Part shown: positions 12,538 through 23,500 of the stretch, piece after piece
Position numbering within the stretch: the first letter of the stretch is position 1
Layout of the letters: each line of letters starts with the position of its first letter
Source of the DNA: Karalla daura
Lineage: Eukaryota > Chordata > Actinopteri > Chaetodontiformes > Leiognathidae
NCBI GenBank assembly: GCA_029224185.1
Contig: CM055199.1
Coordinates: forward strand, 16,352,267-16,416,266
Length of the DNA: 64,000 bases
Direction: 5' to 3'
Made by a program: the position numbers and the translations under genes
The notes under the pieces: model-generated
Database searches by the model: none
The model's input: the letters and a program-made list of their open reading frames with translations, nothing else
What the model was told of the DNA's origin: nothing

Positions 12538-15500
12538 TCCAACAAGCCTCTGCGACATCGAGGCACAAAGCAGCTAATATTTTGACTCCCTTCCCTTCTC
12601 AAACAGGCTTGTCCTCTCCTTTCCGCTCGACCTGACCGCCCCACCCAAATCCACACCTGCTCGCGCCTGCTATGACTCATTTCATCCACTCACTGGCAGA
12701 GCCTTCCCTGCATTCACTCCTCCTCCTCCTCCTCCTCCTCCTCCTCCTTGAACTTCGACACCGATCCGACACGTTTTGCCTCTGATTTTGGGTTCGTACC
12801 GGCTGCATTTGAAAGCACTGGTCCCATGCGTGGGGCAGCTGACCCTGACCTTTGCTTTCCTCGTCACGAGGCCTTTTGCACTTGTTTTGTTTTTGAGTGT
12901 TGCAATAAAACCACTGAAGTGGACGGGAGTCGCGTCTGGGCCCTCTCGCCTGTTTCTGCGCTTGCACAACCCCATGACAGCTACTGTAAACTACTGACTC
13001 ATGAGGCTGCGGTGACACTGTGGTTTTCCTAAAACTGGAAAACACCCATCTCACTGCACCGCCACTGCAGGCAGGCGAGGCGAGGCCTTTTCATTTCTCT
13101 CTGCTTTCTCACCGCTCTCTAGGCCGGCTTCACATGGACCCAGATATTCCAGTTGTATGTGATTTAAAAGCCTCAACTCAAAAATAACACATTGGAAGGA
13201 AACAATGGTGGAATGAATCATGTGAACCATGAAAAATCATTAAAAAAAGAATTGAAAAACAAGTAAATACTCGATCAGATTAGATCCTACCACATTATAT
13301 TAATCATTGAATGAATTCAATCAGAATGAGGAAAAATTGAGACAGTGGCTCTTTAAATTGACATTTTCTTATCATTTGGACAAATGTGGGACAACTTTTA
13401 CAACTTTTCATTTCTACATGTGTGTCCATCTTCTCTAGACACCCACCTCGGGATGTTGAGGATGGGGACGGGGCCGAGCAGCCAGAAGCCGACAGCTGTG
13501 GTGGCAGCTCCCATCACCATGAACCAGCTCCTGGTGGCCTGGACGCAGGGAGCGCATTTCATTGTCACCTCACCATTACAACCTTCATTACAAGCTCCAT
13601 GACGAGCTTTCATACTCACGGGATATTTATCGGTGAAATAACCCATGAGGGGTGAACCCAGACAGTAGGGCAGCGACAAACCGAGCATGATGAGTCCCAC
13701 GTAGCCGGGCGAGAGGTCAAACTAGATGAGACGGGAATGGTTAAGAACAACCAGAGTGCAAGCAGACTTTCTTTGGAGTGAAGCGGGGAGGACGGGGCGT
13801 ACCGTCTTGATAGCGAACAGGGACAGCGTGGCATCCAAGAAGCCCAGGCCTGCGCTGAGGGTGAAGATGGTGTAGCAGATCAGCACTATCTTCGCTCTGG
13901 TGAGCAGGCGGAAGAACGAGTCCTTGGAGGGGTCGGCCTCTGAAGAAAGACGCATGAAGGCATGAAGAGGGGGAGGGGGTGAAAAAATGAGGTTTTAATT
14001 GAAATAACTAAGAGGTGATGGGTCGCTACCGATGGTTGGCAGCACGTATATGTTGAACGGGACCATGACCAGCAGGAAACATCCCAGCATCAGGAAAGGG
14101 ACTTCGTATCCAAAGGTCTGGTAGAACCAGCCTCCGACCGGAGGCCCCAGGATCAGACCCAGTCCTGTGAAAATCTCCAAACTGCCCTGAGGAGAGAGAG
14201 CACCGCAGAGTCCGAGATCAGCATCTCATAAAACAGCCGTTTGCTGCAACCATCTTTTTGACATGATTTCAAGACGAAACGTTAAGACCTTGTCACCATT
14301 TTCTGTATCTTCAGCTGATTAAACAGTAGTTGTAGTTTGCAATTAAGTAGAGCACAACCGTACAACGGACCTCAAGTCAGGTCTGAGAAGGAAGAAAGCT
14401 TGAATACCGACAGAATCTAATACCTCTTAAAATGTCAAATCAGACTTTTTAAAACCTTTTCGAGGGCCCAGATTTCTCCCCAAATTGATTTGTCAGCTCT
14501 TAATATTCCTGATGCCCCGTTGACAGATGTTATCCACCGATCTGTCACGGGACAGCGGGGGACAGACAAAACAAACCCTCGCTACAATACGTCTGATTGT
14601 CCCAGTGAGTCAACACCACAACGTGCTCGGCACACAAGACCTGACCCCCCCCCCCCCACACACCCCCACCCCCCCCCCACTCACCAGCACAGTCGCCACA
14701 TTGTTGGGGAATATTTTCGCTGCGATGGCAAAGGAGGAGGTCATGGCGGCGGCGAAGCCCACGGCGTCGATGGACCGCACCACAAAGCACAGAGCGATGA
14801 AAGCGTCTCCGGCAGGGGCCCGGTCCAGCAGGCTGCACAGGGACGAAAAACACAAGATCGCCTCATGTCAGATGGGAATCAAAACAAGGAAAGTCAGACG
14901 GACCTTTTTTTACACAAATTGAATGACAAATCCAGGTTTTCCCAAACTGAGTTAAAAAAAACAATGGGTTTACCCTCAGACACGTTTTTCACATTGTTAC
15001 ATTCTTATCATTGAGGGGAGACAAAGATATTATATCTCAGTATCTTTTCTAGCTTTTCTAGCAACACACTATATAAACAACACGGTTATTTTTGTTATTT
15101 GGTAAATAATTTATTTCAGAATCTTAAGCCTTCATTCCTTTGGATTTTGCTTAAAAAACAATCAAGAAGTTAAGAAATATTTTCAATAGTTATAGTTGTT
15201 AATGATCATTATTCATAAGAATAATAATTTGTAATAATATATTAACATTATTGTTATACTAGTATAGTGATGATATAAATTATAGTTATAGGAAGTTATA
15301 AAGACGAGTTTTTTTTCTTACATATATATACACACACATAGTAATGATTGTTAGACTATTAGAGATTATTATTGTCTTGGATATCTCAATGATTGGCAAC
15401 AACATAGATTTTTTCTTTTCCTATTTTTGCAGTTTCATATTCGGTTCAGGCATTCAAAATACACCTTACGTGCCTCATATTCGGCCTATCAAACCTGAAT

Positions 15501-17577
15501 ATTGCACGCTTTTCTTTTCTTTTGTCACACTTACCCAAACATGATGGTGCAGCATGACGACACAAACAGCCCTGTCACAAGCATGAACTTGGCCCCAATT
15601 TGGACAATCTGCCAACGGCAGCACAGACAGAGTAAACCGACTGGACAATAACACTTCAGTTCACGTGGGCCGATGGGAAACCAAGCCGCATACTTACATA
15701 TTTTCCCATCACTAATGCCCCTATTAAATTGCAGATGGCGTAGCTGCCGAATATGAGGCCGATGACGGTCTGGCTGGCTCCCTTCTTCACCGCCTGGGGG
15801 AGGACACATCCGACAGGACACGTTTAAAGACCAGGGGGGAGAAATGATGATTTCACAGTGCACTCTCACAGATCAGTCACACAAATATATCATCAGCTGA
15901 AAAAGTCAAGCGAGGATATGTTTGGATCGCATAGGCTCACAACATAGGACAACAAATAAGTGTGACCATCTTAAAAAGTGCTGCCCTGACCTTTGCCCTT
16001 CCTAAGACCTCGATATCGGCCAATCACAACAATAGAACCAGTCTTAGGCTGGCCTCCAGGGGGGGCAGCACATGATCACTCATTCATCTTTCACTGAGAC
16101 GAGTAGGAGCTGCTGATAACTGATCTCTGGGATTCACAGACCCGACAGACGCATCATGTGAACCATACACAGATTCCTGCTCTCTCTCAGTATTGTCACT
16201 CAGGATAAACACACCTCTGTATAGTCGTCTGGACACATCCAGAGTGTGTGGTGTAGAAGCACAGCTTGGGCATAGCATATACTATTTTACACCTCTGCTG
16301 CGTGCTCCCACTGTGTTTGCAATGCTGGAACTATGCTGTAAAGAAGCTGCACTGATAATGTGACCATAGAACAATATTAGCGATAGAACAATATGAGCAT
16401 CAATATCAGCTAGTCATGCAATATTGTGGCCACCTTATAAAGCACTTCAAATGTGTCGCTATACTAGTGTGTGGCTTATAAATCATCACTGCAGGTCTTA
16501 TCTCTATGTTTTCATGTTTTTAAATACATCAGACGAGAGTAACAACATATCCTTATATTAACAGGCACAGGGCAACATGGTGGACTGGTGAAAAGCACTG
16601 TCACTTCATACATGTAGCATCAAGGTCTAAATCCTGCCTGGGTGAGTTGGCATGGACTCTAAGTACTCTGGATTCCCAAACACGGTCCAAGAACATGCAT
16701 ATTTAGGCTGGGTGGAGACTTAATTTCTCCTAGGTAAAGAGTATGAGAGTAAATGGTATTTCTGTGTGTGTATGCGTCCTGTTATGGATGCAAGATAATG
16801 GATGAATGGGTGGACAATATACAGTATAATATCAACATGTAACCTGTAATATATGACTTTGTGACCTGTAATATATGACTTTGTGATTCCTTAAAAAGTG
16901 TTGTGTGGTGTTGTGTGGTATTTTGACAACCTGGCAACCCAAAATTATTCTGCAAGTTAATAATTTAATGTCCTCTGAAGTTTTCCAGTGTAACTTTCAT
17001 TGGACAGTGGTTGTTCGATGTCATAGTTTAACAAAAGTTAAAGGATAATTAGTTCAGTTTAGTTTGTTTACTGGTCAGGGAGGAGGTAAAACACTCTAAT
17101 GCAAAGCACTTCATGTGGTAGAAATTAGAACCGAAACTGAAACACTCATTCACAGGCAAAATGTAGTGGAATTAAAGTGTGAACTTTTGCACTTTCAGAA
17201 CCTGTGATGCGGAGCCGCTTCAGCTCACCTCGTTGGGGAAGAATGGGCCTAATATGGAGTAGCAGATCATGGAGCTGAAGTTGACAGAAGCGATGGAGAC
17301 GAAGGTGAGGACCTGCTGCCTGGTCATCCTCTGAGGAGACGGAGGAGGAGGAGAAGCAGGAGAGGGAGGAAGGTTTCCTGCCTCCTCAGCTGAGGGGCTC
17401 ATCTCTGAGGCGTCACAAGAAACGGGAAACGGAGAAACAATTTAAGGAACAGAAATGAGGATAAAACAAAACTGAAACGGACCAGTGGGAGCTTTAACGT
17501 GTTGCTCTCGTCCCGCCAACTGCAAAAAGAAAGTCTAAAAAGTCTATCCAACCTGATTGCCGTGGTTCAGCCTCCAT
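10725..17577 (-). CDS. slc18b1: SLC18B1, vesicular amine/polyamine transporter
   Basis: Major facilitator protein; the mammalian protein loads polyamines into secretory vesicles by proton exchange. Coding exons in transcription order: 17577-17553, 17404-17229, 15793-15698, 15608-15535, 14832-14685, 14186-14030, 13939-13803, 13721-13620, 13538-13447, 11906-11811, 11715-11641, 11536-11443 and 10778-10725 (TAA). Phases match at all junctions; 441 codons plus stop against 456 residues in human. Recognisable segments: MICYSILGPFFPNE (TM1), FAAAMTSSFAIAAKIFPNN, GLGLILGPPVGGWFYQTFGY (the loop-rich GPP motif), GLSTLGMVSGLFGAVWSLG and FEWAATVQG. The start at 17577 (MEAEPRQSE) matches the MEA start of the human protein; its donor (GTTGGA) is weak, and ATG at 17402 would be a usable in-frame alternative. 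The short N-terminal cytosolic region is proline rich. Confidence 0.95.
10793..11440. other. slc18b1 last intron, AT-rich
   Basis: Intron between the last two coding exons. It holds a long A/T tract (11050-11290, TATT and TTTA steps) and nothing gene-like. No coding exon was seen on either strand. Confidence 0.6.
12488..12537. repeat. (GT)n microsatellite in slc18b1 intron 9
   Basis: About 25 GT units on the plus strand; transcribed as CA in slc18b1. Confidence 0.95.
12717..12749. repeat. (TCC)n microsatellite in slc18b1 intron 9
   Basis: Ten to eleven TCC units; the GGA strand is transcribed in slc18b1. Confidence 0.95.
14640..14684 (-). repeat. G-run cluster directly after the exon 5 donor of slc18b1
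   Basis: On the plus strand there are C runs at 14645-14657 (13 C), 14663-14667 (5 C) and 14669-14678 (10 C). Read in the transcript direction these are G runs beginning 6 bases into the intron, right behind the donor GTGAGT. Confidence 0.95.
15794..17228. other. slc18b1 intron 2 with a reverse-oriented dispersed repeat
   Basis: A 1.4-kb intron. At about 16590-16760 there is a segment that reads, in reverse complement, like the widespread fish repeat seen also at 40310 and 51300 (shared motifs of the type GCATGTTCTTGG and ACATGCA). Otherwise nothing gene-like. Confidence 0.5.
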
Positions 17578-17830
17578 GTTTGCCCTTCCAGGGGGTTTAA
17601 TATCAACGTCTCGGTGCTGACGGTTTGGATCCAGACGGTGACATAACGACACACACACACATACACACACACACGCGCACAGGCACCGTAAACACACACT
17701 GCTCACCGCTCCTGGACCACACACACACTGGTGCAGTCAGACGAAGAAACCCAGCGCGAGCGTTTCCGCCCCCTGCACGTCTACCGTGACGTTATCAACG
17801 CACGTACCTTATCTTTATATTTCAAAATAA
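17578..17830 (-). promoter_or_regulatory. slc18b1: Probable slc18b1 promoter and 5' UTR
   Basis: Directly upstream of the start codon are a (CA)n tract (17647-17700), then a more GC-rich stretch (17740-17815) with CpG sites and the motif CGTGACGTTATC, which contains a CRE-like TGACGT core. The transcription start was not located; no TATA box is evident. Position and composition are the only support. Confidence 0.4.
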
Positions 17831-18650
17831 AAGCACACGCTCTTAATGCGACGTCGTACAGGTAAATATTTATTACACTTCAGATTACGTAATAAGTCAT
17901 TTTGGGACGTTTTATAGTCATAGTAAACACCTCCCTAAATACTTTCAATGGCTTCAAAATTGTCTTACACTAGCACCTACTGCAAGTTGAATTATTTTAT
18001 CATATTTTGTATTATATTTAAAAAATATATTAATAAGATAAGTCGCATCGATGGAATTATACATTTTTTCAATTTATTATTATTGTAAAATATATGTATC
18101 GGTATTATATTGTTTTCTGTTGTTTTACAATGTTCAATTGGTGTGTGCTTTTATAAGTATGTCCACGTAATTTAAATATTATAATGATCTAAATTATTTT
18201 TGAATGATTTTAATCTTATGTAAATAAAACCAGTCAACCAACTTTTCTGGTCCCATGAGGTACCATAAAGAAAATACTGTGTCTAAGCCTCAGCCTCAGA
18301 TGATCCTTTGCTGACTGTGTCCATATATAATGCTGGGGGAGTACTTGTATGTTCTTTTCCAACTTAACTGTGTTCTTTTCCATGCCATGCAAACTTCCCA
18401 AATGGTCAGTGCACCACTAAGCAGTTGCAACCATTTTCCATGAAAATCAACCATGGCACAAGATCACATCTTGAGTCACACTTGTTTTTTATTTACTCCT
18501 ATTTCCTTATTTAAATTGACCTCTTTATGACAGAAAAGCGTACAGGCTTGTAGAGGAAGCCTATGGTGCAGTCTCTTGGCTAGCTGTGTAACTCAATGTA
18601 AAGAGCCAAACTAAAAAATAACGACAAACAAAAGTGTTTGGAACAATGTG
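17831..18650. other. Intergenic spacer slc18b1/tulp4
   Basis: AT-rich spacer between the 5' end of slc18b1 and the 3' end of tulp4 (both minus strand, head to tail). No exon, RNA gene or clear mobile element seen. Confidence 0.6.
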
Positions 18651-18652
18651 TT

Positions 18653-20533
18653 TTTATTTTTATTTTTTATTTTATTTCATTCTGGCCAGCCTACAGGTCC
18701 ATATTAACCCATGGTGGTAACATTTTTGTGTCCTTGACAAAATAAGAGAAAAGATATCAGCAACCACCTACAGTACTTGTTTGGCAGTATTGCTGATTAC
18801 TGACACACACCGTCGCTTACGTGAAGCTGCAAAAAATTAAAAGCAGTTAAATAAACGCTCTCTGTGCTAATTTGCCTGTCCTCTCTCAAAATACTTTCTT
18901 CAAATTCTTGAAAATAACCCTCTGTTAACAAAATGACAAATGTTCTGACGTTTTCTACATTTGTTTCTTTTTTTTATTAGCACCAAATCTACAAGAATCT
19001 CACTCCTACTAACAGTTAATCTGAATAATTTATGAATATGTTGTATATAATTCCTTTGCATGTTTCTTGGTCTTGTTTTTTTTCTACAAGTGTAACATCA
19101 AAATACTCCTGGTACCATGTTGAAGCAAAGGTGAAGTACAAAAGTACTGAAATTAGCAACATACAAGCACAGGTCTCTAAGCATATATGACGTTAAGTCA
19201 TCGACTAAATACACGTTGCAAGCAGCTTTGTATCTTCTTTTGCAAGTACAATATCAGTTTTATTTAGCATTATTGCACACAAGCTCTACCTACCTAAAGC
19301 AGCACTGATTTCCAACAAGGCAAACTACTGATGTCGTGGCATCATAAACACCCACTGAAAACAACACAGAGCCAACCAAGTTTGAGATGCACTGAGAGGA
19401 TCTCAGTGTTAACGCAGATTTTGATCTGTGGGAATGGGACTATTTTCTTCCATCATTCCAACTAACTCACTGTCAGCCAAATGCATATGATTGTTTGGCT
19501 CTATTTTGGCACAAATGCACACTTTCTGTGGCCAATAACTGACAGTTATAGTATTTAGAAATGAAGAAGATTGTGAAGATTTACAGATGAAAAATGAAAA
19601 ATACATTGTCAGATCATAACAGCTGAATGACGATTTGCTGTATAGTGGCCAACAGAAATGTGATTTAACGATTATGTTAATGCTCATTGCACAACTTCAT
19701 AGAAGTATCATGAGTATAAAATATACAAACTATCCTAAATGTATGGTAAATCTATGGCAATGTACTCAACTCTTCATTACAGAATCAATATATTCTATGT
19801 TGCTTGTTCAGCAACTTGAACATAATGTGTAGAGGACACTTGGGAAATGAAACTGAGTCAAAATCAAAAAGATCCCCCTGAACAAAGAGGATCTGAGAGA
19901 AAACTAAAATTTAAAATAAACGTGTTGAAAAACCCAATAACAACAAGTTTGATATTGATGATAAAACCTTCAAATGTATTTACTTAAACCTTATAACTGA
20001 ATCTAAATAGTGCAATGTTTGTATTAGCTATGATATGGCTTTGTCAGACTTGTTGAATTGTTCAAAACATAGTCAACCGTTAAGTGGCACATAAATACAC
20101 ATAAGGTATGTATTAATTTAAAATGCATTGGCCATGGTCTAGAGAGGAAAATCTTTGGCACCATAGATGGTACTAAATCTCAAACTGCTTTTGAATCCAA
20201 CGTGTACTTCATATTTTGCTCATCCAAGAAAGGTTGACATGTTTTTACTTCACTACACATCATTTGAATAATAAATAAACTTAGCAAGAATACATTCATA
20301 CAAACATGAAGAAAACAGAGTAACTGCTTAAGTCTCCATCGCCACTGACCTTGTGCGGCCTTAAATCATCTGCATGTGCAACACCAGCATTTATATTCAT
20401 CTCCTCTCACAAAAAGAACCACCATCACCACAACATCGACACGTTTCCCAGCTGCAGGCCCGACACAATGAGGCGCAACGCCATTGTGGCTTCTTTTTGA
20501 AGTAAAGTCCTCGATAAACACCAAATGACCTTT
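18653..20533 (-). terminator. tulp4: tulp4 3' UTR (about 1.9 kb) with terminal poly(A) signals
   Basis: After the tulp4 stop the sequence is AT-rich and non-coding. In the T/A-rich stretch at 18651-18680 several TTTATT words on the plus strand give AATAAA on the minus strand, the first at 18658-18653. This makes a 3' UTR of about 1.9 kb, in line with the long 3' UTRs of this gene family. Earlier signals could also be used. Confidence 0.5.
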
Positions 20534-23500
20534 TCACTTCAGACGTTGAGTCACGTTAGCCAAGGCAACAGCAAACGCCTGCACGGCTGAGAAAGGATAC
20601 TGGAAATCCAAGATATAGGCGTTACCGTCGATTCTTCCAAACTGCATCACCTGAAAAACAAACAGAAGAAAAACAGTGGTAAAAAGTGTGAAATAACAGT
20701 TCAACTTTAACAGGGGTTTATGGGAAAAACAATGAAAATTTGAGGCTATAGAACCCTACATTTTGTCTGACCAACTGCCCCATTGAGCCTCTATTATTAA
20801 TACCACAACAGGAAAATTGCCTTTGTCATAACATCCCACTCACACAAGATGACAGCATCTGATTATCAACAATAAATAGGGTTAAAATAGGGCCAAGATT
20901 GGCTTTGACTATATATCACCATATTATTACTATATCACCATATTACCTGTCGACCGTCCAGCTCAATCTGAAAGTTTTTGGCCGACTCCTGCGTGACCCG
21001 TCCTCCAAAGTCGAGCTGGTAGACCTGGGTGGCTTCATTCCACAGCGGCTGTTTGTTGGCCATGACGTAGACGAACCCTTGGCTTCCCAAACTGCGGTCC
21101 TCTCTCTCGTTGGCTTTACGGCACTTTATCTCCTCCAGCTCGCTCGCCATGCGCATGCTGCGCTTGTTCTTCCAGCTCTTCTTGCTGCTTTGATTCTGGT
21201 TCATGAGCTCGTCGCCGCTGATAAACAGCTCCGGCTCGCTCTCTGAGCTGTCCTGGAATTCGTTTGTGGTCCTGCTCATCTTCTTGGTTTTACCGAGTTG
21301 CTCTCTCTGACCCTTGGGCTTCTTTTTTTCCCGGCTGCCGAGCCTGGGGCTGGATATGAGCGTGTTGAAGTCGGACAGTGCGCGTCCTTCCTTTCTGGAC
21401 TTTCCCTCGGAGACACTCGGCATGTTGGCCTCCTCCGCTCTGCTGTCCAATCTTTTACGGCTCTTCTTGTTGAAGCGATCTGACTCCTGCGGCACAGGGC
21501 TTTCATTCAGAGATGACGGCTCTGGAAAGTTGTTGGCGGACTCCGCTAGGTCCTCTGTGGCACTTTTGGATGGTGGTAGCTCAGTGGGTGGAGGAGGAGG
21601 AGGAAGAGGCGGTGGCGGCGGTGGGGCAGTGGGAGGAGGTGGCGACAGAATTGGTTTCTCGAGAATCTGATGGGTCTTGGTTGGGAGTGGAGGCGCGGGT
21701 GGGTCTTGCATGGGAGGTGGGCAGGGGTACGGGTTCCAGGGGTGCAAGCTGACGGGATGAAGCTGGAGTCCTGTACAAGAGCTCGCTCCTGGATACATGG
21801 GAGGTAGAGGGCAGCAGGCCAAATTTGCTAGATTTGGAGGATACCCAGGAGGCAAAACCAAATTGGGGTCCTGTTGAGCAAAAGGGACCGAGCCAACCAC
21901 ATCATTGGGGGAGCACTGTGGCGGGGGGTTCTGTAACGTCTGGAGTGGGGGCCCACTGTGGCCCACACCTGGAGGGAAAGGCGAGAGGGATATCTGGTAC
22001 CCCGACGGGAAGGTGAGGGTGCTCGTGCTGGGACTACTCGGAGGTTTAGTCGTGAGGACGAATGGCAGCTGAGTCATGTCCAAGTGCTGAGCCTGACTGA
22101 TGATGAGAGGGGGCGGTTTGTGAGGCGCTGGTGGAGGAGCCAACATAGTTTGTTCCGGGGTGAGCCAGAACTCCTCCGTGGTGGAGGTGTCCCACTGGTA
22201 AGGCGGAGGGCGTTTTACCGTCAAGCTGACGTCTAGAGTCAACTGACGTACGGACTTCTCAAGGTGACACTGCTGATTTAGAGTCTCGTCTTCGGTAAAG
22301 GCAGAGTTAACGTAAACAGTCCTGTCCCTGCTGTTATCTACAGCGCCCAGCAGGCTGTAAGAGGACTGGGAGGCCAGGGGCGATGCGCCTTTGGAGTGCA
22401 CAATGATCGTACTGTGATGGGCCCCCTTCCCTGGTGGGAAGTCCTGCCTCACCACTGTCCCACCTGCGATGCCGCTACTTGTGGTCCCACCTCCACTGAC
22501 ACTGACGCTGGTGCTGCTGCTGTTGCTGCTGCACTGGGTGCACGTGTACAGAGCCGTGGGCATCCTCTGCTGGTAGGTAAGTGCCAGTGCACTGTTCATT
22601 TTGGCCTTGGACGGAAGGGTTCTTGAGCTCTCCATCATCTGCGGCACTTTCAGCCCCATGTCCCGGCGGTCACGACGCAGCGTGGCATGAATCAGACTGC
22701 TGTCGATTCTCTGAGGGGGAGGAAGAGTAGAGCTCACTTGATTGGCTGGATCGGGGTAAGGTGGGGGATCTCCACTCGGTATCGAGTATCGTGGGACGGA
22801 GAGACGACTGAGTGTTGCCGAGCTGTAGGGAAGCTGGATTTTCTTATTCTCGGAGGAGGTGACTTTAAGTGTGGCTGAGCCGTGGACAGCGTATGCATTC
22901 TGGTTACGAATGAGGCGCCTGCGAGGCCGACAGACCTCCTCCACGTTGCCACTGCTGTCAAAGGTCGTGATCCTTTCATATCCCAGAGGTGTCGGGTATT
23001 GCAAGGTGACGGGGTGGAGCAGAAACTCATCTTTCTTGAGGCAGGGGTCTGGAGCCAGGACACTGGGGCTGTCACAGTTTGTCACGAGGGTCTGAGGTGT
23101 CGTAGCTGCAGCCGTAGCTGCTGCAGCTGCGGCCACAGACACCACGGTTCCTGGGTACGGAGGAGGAGGATTGACCTTCCTCATCTGCATCTCGACAGAC
23201 CCATCCATGTCAGTGAAGGGCGGTAGAGTCCGTGGCAGACTTGGCTTCAGCGTGTGGACGTGCTCGGCCCTGCTGAGCCCTGGTTCAGTGGTGGGGGGAG
23301 GGATCTGCGGCAGGAGGTGGATCTGTTGCAGGGAGATAGTCGGGTAGCCGGTGGGCGGAGGCGGCAGCGACATCTGCATCTTCAGCTGCTGCTGCATCTG
23401 CTGGTGCTGCCGCTGCATCTGCTGATGCTGCTGCTGGATCTGCTGGTGCTGCTGCTGCAGCTGCTGCTGCTGCTGCCTCATCTCCTGGATCTGCTGGCGG

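Larger units (their letters stand above)
11907..13446. other. slc18b1 intron 9
   Basis: A 1.5-kb intron. It carries a (GT)n tract at about 12488-12537 and a (TCC)n tract at about 12717-12749. Open frames crossing these are low-complexity artefacts. No further coding exon is needed, since the protein is complete without it. Confidence 0.7.
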
